Assembly (NCBI GenBank): GCA_963969395.1
Contig: OZ017795.1
Location: 36,871,063 to 36,935,062 of the forward strand
Direction: 5' to 3'
Length of the DNA stretch: 64,000 nucleotides
Source: Pseudoscleropodium purum
Lineage: Eukaryota > Streptophyta > Bryopsida > Hypnales > Brachytheciaceae
This document shows, in pieces, positions 60,055 through 64,000 of this stretch. The stretch's first letter is position 1, and each line of letters opens with the position of its first letter. A program made the translations under genes and the position numbers. The notes under the pieces were generated by a model. That model saw nothing but the letters and a program-made list of their open reading frames with translations, searched no databases and was not told where the DNA came from.

Positions 60055-60616
60055 GACCACATAAGGTAAACCTGCCTATGACAGGCAGAATGGCTGATCT
60101 GTCCTATTGCCATTGACAAAAAAAATCTGATTTTTTTTGTACAAAGACAAATGTGAGAAATGAAGGAAGCAACTAGAATTTTATTTTTTCGACAAAATAT
60201 GAATTTTTTGTGAATTTTCGAAGTTTGCTGTCCAGTTTGCCCAAAAAAGTCTGTAGACTACCCCAAATCAGCAGAAAAGTGTTTCCATGACAGTCATCTT
60301 ACCACCCAAAGCAGTCATAACATTCTTTAACATGGTTACAAGATTTCCTAACATGGATATGACATAAAGAAATTAAAAAATAACTTTTTACTAACAGTTT
60401 ACACTAGAAAGGTGTCAATGTTCTATCACAGTTATTAATAACTCCATAACCATATTCCAAGGCTTTGATGACAACTAAAAATCAACCTAATGTAGTCTTA
60501 ATTCTATTTTTAAGAAAAAGTTTCTCATGGGTTGATGGAAGACTGTAATGGGGGAGTTCCCTAGGTGCCTGTCATGGGTGATTTGCCTGTCATAGGCAGG
60601 TTTACCTTATATGGTC
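60055..60616. mobile_element. 562-bp element with 33-bp terminal inverted repeats
   Basis: The left end at 60055–60087 (gacca, then c/t, ataaggtaaacctgcc, then tatgacaggca) and the right end at 60584–60616 are reverse complements with one mismatch. The tips contain an inner palindrome (tgcct/aggca). The interior is AT-rich and noncoding, with another TGTCATGGG block near the right end. The target-site duplication could not be decided. This is a well-preserved MITE, or the two ends of a deleted DNA transposon. Confidence 0.75.
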
Positions 60617-60649
60617 CTGACCACGGTTCTTCATCTCTGTTGTCTACAA

Positions 60650-62160
60650 AGCACAAAAGTCTCTCTTTAATTTCCCCCTCTCCCGTTTGTTGCTCGAGCC
60701 TGCTCCTGCTTGCCCGTCTCTACTAACCAGTAACCGCTCTTCTTCACAAAAGGCTTGCATTTGCGTTCCATTGTTGGCTTCGACGGACGAGCAGCTACCC
60801 TATGTAGTTCATCTCAATCCCCAAGCTAGTCTCCCCCTTGCATTTGAAGAAAAGCACCGAAGTACCTCCAGGGGGAGAAGATGAAGAAGACCGGTCTGAA
60901 TCTGAGCTCGCGCTGAGAGTCCAGCGCGCAGGAGCTCGACAACCTACTGTTTTGCTAGAACAAAAAGCCGCAACTGACTGAAGGGCATTGCTGCAATCTT
61001 TGCAAAGAGAACCCAAAAGTAAGTAAACAAGAACTACGCGATTCATTGAATTGTTGCACCAGACTGGGTGCAAGCTTTGGTTTGGGTGGAAACTGGAAAG
61101 CTCATCTTAATCCTCAAACCCCACATTGCCACATCTGTCTAATTAAGAGATGGCACGTCTTGGTCCCAGGAGGTCACGATTGCGTCTAGCTCACGCAACC
61201 GATGGTTGATTGATTCTAGTGCGATGCTTGATCCGGTCCCTGGGCTTGAACATGCGCTACAAGAGAATATAGAGTTTGCAGCAACGCCCACGAATTTTGT
61301 TTCAATGATTTTGCAATGGTCTAATATGAAGTATTGCACTGTGTTTGCAATGGTTTAGAATTTGCAGCAGTTTAGAAATGTAATAGCATGGATTCAATGT
61401 CCAATACTTTCATATTGAATTAAGCACAACTTAGCAACGGTTTTGCAATGCATTATTTGTTTTTCGAGATCCAAAGTAAGTTCCGTCACACATTGTTCCA
61501 TTGCAAAACCATTGCAAACGCCTCGCTATTGTGTTGCAGTCACTGCTGCTTTCCGTTGTAGTTAACGCAAAGTTTCCAGTTTACGCTTGGGTGGCAACTA
61601 CATCTACAAGGGGAGGATTCAGCATGTTTCCACAAAGAACTTGCAGCAGGAGCTTTCAGCCGTGAAGAAGTCTTCCAAGCACGTTCTTCAATTCACTCAT
61701 CAAGCAATTTTTGCCGAGATTGGCAATATGGTAACGGACGATTATCTCCCTTCCAGTGTGTACGTGGGCAACAAGTGTAGAATGATGAGAAGAGTACACG
61801 AGCGTGTGTGTTAGAAAATTTAAAAAAAAATCAGAAGCTTCCGATTGATTCCGCTAAGTCAACGCTTCTGATAGCTAGTTTCCTTCGCATCTTCCACTGC
61901 CAGATTCGGGAGACCTCATCCACCACCATCGCCAGAGTCACGTGGACGCCCCTTTCTTGTACACTACACTAACAAGTTACGTTCGTACCTTTCACTGGGC
62001 GTTTCACAAAGCTCCACATTCTGCAATTTCAAAGGCCGTTGCTCAGCTGAGGCGTGCGAGGAGGAGCATGAGAAGCGAGCACGGAGAAGATGAGCTCCAG
62101 GGCTTGAGTGATTCAATGGTGGTTTCTTGGAAACCCAAGACCCCCTGAGCCTATGGTACA
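60650..62160. other. GC-richer island, possible decayed gene
   Basis: Composition rises here compared with both flanks. Gene-like frames occur at 61587–61804 plus (contains 'YKGRIQHVSTKNLQQELSAV' and 'FAEIGNMVTDDYLPSS'), 61942–62148 plus, and 61139–61260 minus with an acceptor-like 'ttctcttgtag' upstream. I recognise none of them and cannot build one consistent gene. It may be a pseudogene, a promoter region, or the far 3' neighbourhood of the kinase locus. Confidence 0.3.
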
Positions 62161-62807
62161 TTGAAATCTCAAAGAGTCAAAGCAACTACAACTTCATTTC
62201 ATTATCTTTCTTCCATCAATCAAACCATGAAATCAGTCTTTTAGCAAATCTTGGTTGTAATAAAAACCAGAGGGTAAAATCTTACTTCATTGTACAAAGT
62301 GGAAAAAGCAATTGTCTATGAACAAGGAGATCCTAGAGAAAAAAACAATAGATCTTGCTATTTGACTTGCCAAACAAGGAATGTTGTTTGAAAATATTGT
62401 TGGTTGTTCAAATAGGTTGAATAAAAACTTGACAAAATGGGTAGCAATATGAATAGTTTATGAACAATAAAATTGTTCATGAACTTTCAATCTTTTTTTT
62501 TCAAAACACATGGAAGCTTTCAGTCTTTGATAAACTTGACAAATGGACAAACTTTACATCCTTCATCAATATATTGAAAGCATTCAAATAACAATTTAGA
62601 CAATGGCTTATTCATAATTCAAAAAATCTAATTGCTTAGTCTCTAGTCTCAACCATAATTATTGATATAACACATCATAATAATACAATAACATGATGCC
62701 ACCAAGACATATAACTCTTATGACATCTTACCTAGAGTTACATCTCACAAGTTCCTACATATCACTATGCTAAAAATCTACAACTCCCTTACTACAATGA
62801 CACCCCA
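62161..62807. other. 3' flank of kinase gene, AT-rich
   Basis: No gene seen. It probably includes the kinase transcript's 3' UTR. Confidence 0.4.
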
Positions 62808-64000
62808 TCAAAGAGCATTGAATATTTGAAAACTTTTTGAAAAACTAGGTCTTTCATTTGGACTTGGATTCCAACATCTCTCAATCAAATCCTTCCATGT
62901 TACATCCAAATCACTAGGGAGTTTAGGCTTTGGACCTTCAATTATGAGATCATTGCTAGCTCTACATGCTTCAAGTTCACCTTCAAATGACAAACAACCA
63001 ATTACAACTTCAAAGCATGTCATGGCATAGCTATATACATCCATTTTCTTGGAGAAGTCAATTGTTCTTCCATTCTTCAAGACCAACAATATTTTTGGTG
63101 CCTTCCAAAATCCCATTCCAACAACTCCAAGTGAGCATTCAAAATCTGCTACAATGATTTGAAGACCTTGATCACGTTTCTTGAGAAATATATTGGCAGC
63201 TTTCAAGTCTCTATGGATAATACCTTTCTCATGTAAATATTTCATATCATATGCAATTTGCTTCATAAAATCTTTGGCAACCAAGGTTTGTCCATTCCAC
63301 TCATATGGAAATGGTGAACCTTGGTTGTTCTTCTCTTGCATGGCTTGGTCAATTAGATTGCATAAGTCACCCCAACATCCTACCATCAAGAATGCAAACC
63401 TCCCATCATCCAGCAACGTCCCAAAAGATGAAATACATAGATCAACTTCCCCTTGAAGGATTCTATAATGCCATTGTTTTTTGAGATCTGATAGTCGTGA
63501 TCCTCTTTTGAACACCTTCAATAGAAAGTCAGATTCTACGTTGCCATCATTGTCTAAAACTTCGAAAATTGCATCCTGTCCACCTTCACCTTCAGCAATC
63601 TTCTGACCCAACTTCACAACAGGCATCCACATTCTAAAGAAATTACCCAGTTTATGGCGCCTCCACTGCGGACTTGGAGATTCACGTCGAAGGATTCCAC
63701 AAGACCATCGTTTTTTGAGATCTGACAGTTGTGATCCTCTCTTGAAAACCTTGAATAGTTCGATAGTATCTACGTTGCCATCACATTCTGTAACCTCAAA
63801 GATTTCTGCCTATCCACCTTCGGCAATCTTACGACCCCATTTAGAGCATGCGGCCATTCGAGGAAAAAATGACCCCATTCCTGGTGCACCCATTGCGGGT
63901 TGTTCATCAATTCTGCAAAGACTTTCCGATTCTCTCGATTCACTTCTTCCTCACGATCATTCTCTTCTGAAAGTTCGGAACAGTCAGTCAATTCGCTCCA
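62808..64000 (-). pseudogene. Plant protein kinase with broken internal duplication, 5' end off window
   Basis: The downstream part is an intact kinase-domain frame from Met at 63632 to the stop at 62808 (274 codons). It has a possible ATP-site Lys (39, 'LLKVFKRG'), the catalytic loop 'HRDLKAANIFL' (140–150), 'DFE' (163–165) where most kinases have DFG, 'APK' (178–180) in place of APE, 'DVYSYAM' (198–204) and an Arg near the end ('ERPSF', 260–264). No GxGxxG loop is visible. The frame stays open upstream to a TAG at 63810–63812. Before that a second copy of the N-lobe occurs, including 'NNPQWVHQEWGHFF' in another frame and 'KIAEGG' just before the TAG. A 1-bp loss in a T run explains the frame change. 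I recall relatives with a DFE-type motif in mosses and conifers, so DFE may be a family trait. As written the full gene cannot be translated through; the 274-codon part alone might still be expressed. Confidence 0.75.
63477..63950 (-). repeat. 234-bp in-gene tandem duplication of kinase N-lobe
   Basis: Copy 2 (about 63477–63680) and copy 1 (about 63711–63905) align across their length. Examples are 'ttttttgagatctga(t/c)ag', 'gatcctct(t/c)ttga', 'tacgttgccatca' and 'caatctt(c/a)(t/c)gacccca'. The offset at the 'DLKK' block is 234 bp, which is 78 codons. Copy 1 carries the TAG and the frameshift; copy 2 is intact with a two-residue insertion in the 'AEGEGGQ' segment. Confidence 0.8.

Overview
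The window is nuclear DNA of a land plant. The evidence is GT–AG introns in phase-consistent series, plant-only gene families (an XTH cell-wall enzyme and a clade-D PP2C), plant telobox motifs (AAACCCTAA) and very AT-rich gene-poor spacers. The kinase gene at the right end belongs to a type I associate from memory with mosses, lycophytes and conifers rather than flowering plants, so a non-flowering land plant is the best guess. That lineage call is inference.

Four protein-coding loci can be supported. (1) RFT1 (29.6–33.8 kb, minus): 13 exons whose phases all join into an intact 572-residue ER membrane protein of the N-glycan lipid-precursor pathway. (2) An XTH gene (36.3–39.6 kb, plus): four exons, with a single-base frameshift in a G run in exon 4. 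It lies head-to-head with RFT1 across a 2.45-kb shared upstream region. (3) A clade-D PP2C phosphatase (48.9–50.0 kb, minus): its 376 codons lie in one exon, and it probably has a 5' leader intron reaching to about 52.0 kb. (4) A kinase gene at the right edge (62.8 kb to beyond 64.0 kb, minus): it carries an internal 234-bp tandem duplication whose upstream copy is broken by a TAG codon and a frameshift.

The rest (about 80%) is AT-rich repeat territory. A decayed Tc1/mariner-type (DD34E-like) transposase lies at 23.6–24.4 kb with a tandem array of about 180-bp units against its 3' end. A dispersed family of about 930 bp ending in TTAA-CCCTAAAGG occurs at least five times, in both orientations. 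A second family is a large foldback. Several short terminal-inverted-repeat elements are present at 38.2, 53.0 and 60.1 kb, and hairpins or foldbacks at 1.1, 5.1, 5.5 and 42.5 kb. Old tandem duplications lie at 20.2, 34.2, 44.6, 46.8, 53.4 and 56.9 kb.

The four genes have no obvious joint function. RFT1 and XTH share a promoter region, both act in the secretory or cell-wall pathway, and PP2C-D enzymes are linked in other plants to acid growth, but any functional link between them here is speculation. No tRNA, rRNA, CRISPR array or organellar insert was recognised. All exon structures are read by eye from splice sites, reading phase and remembered family sequences; no alignment or search was run.
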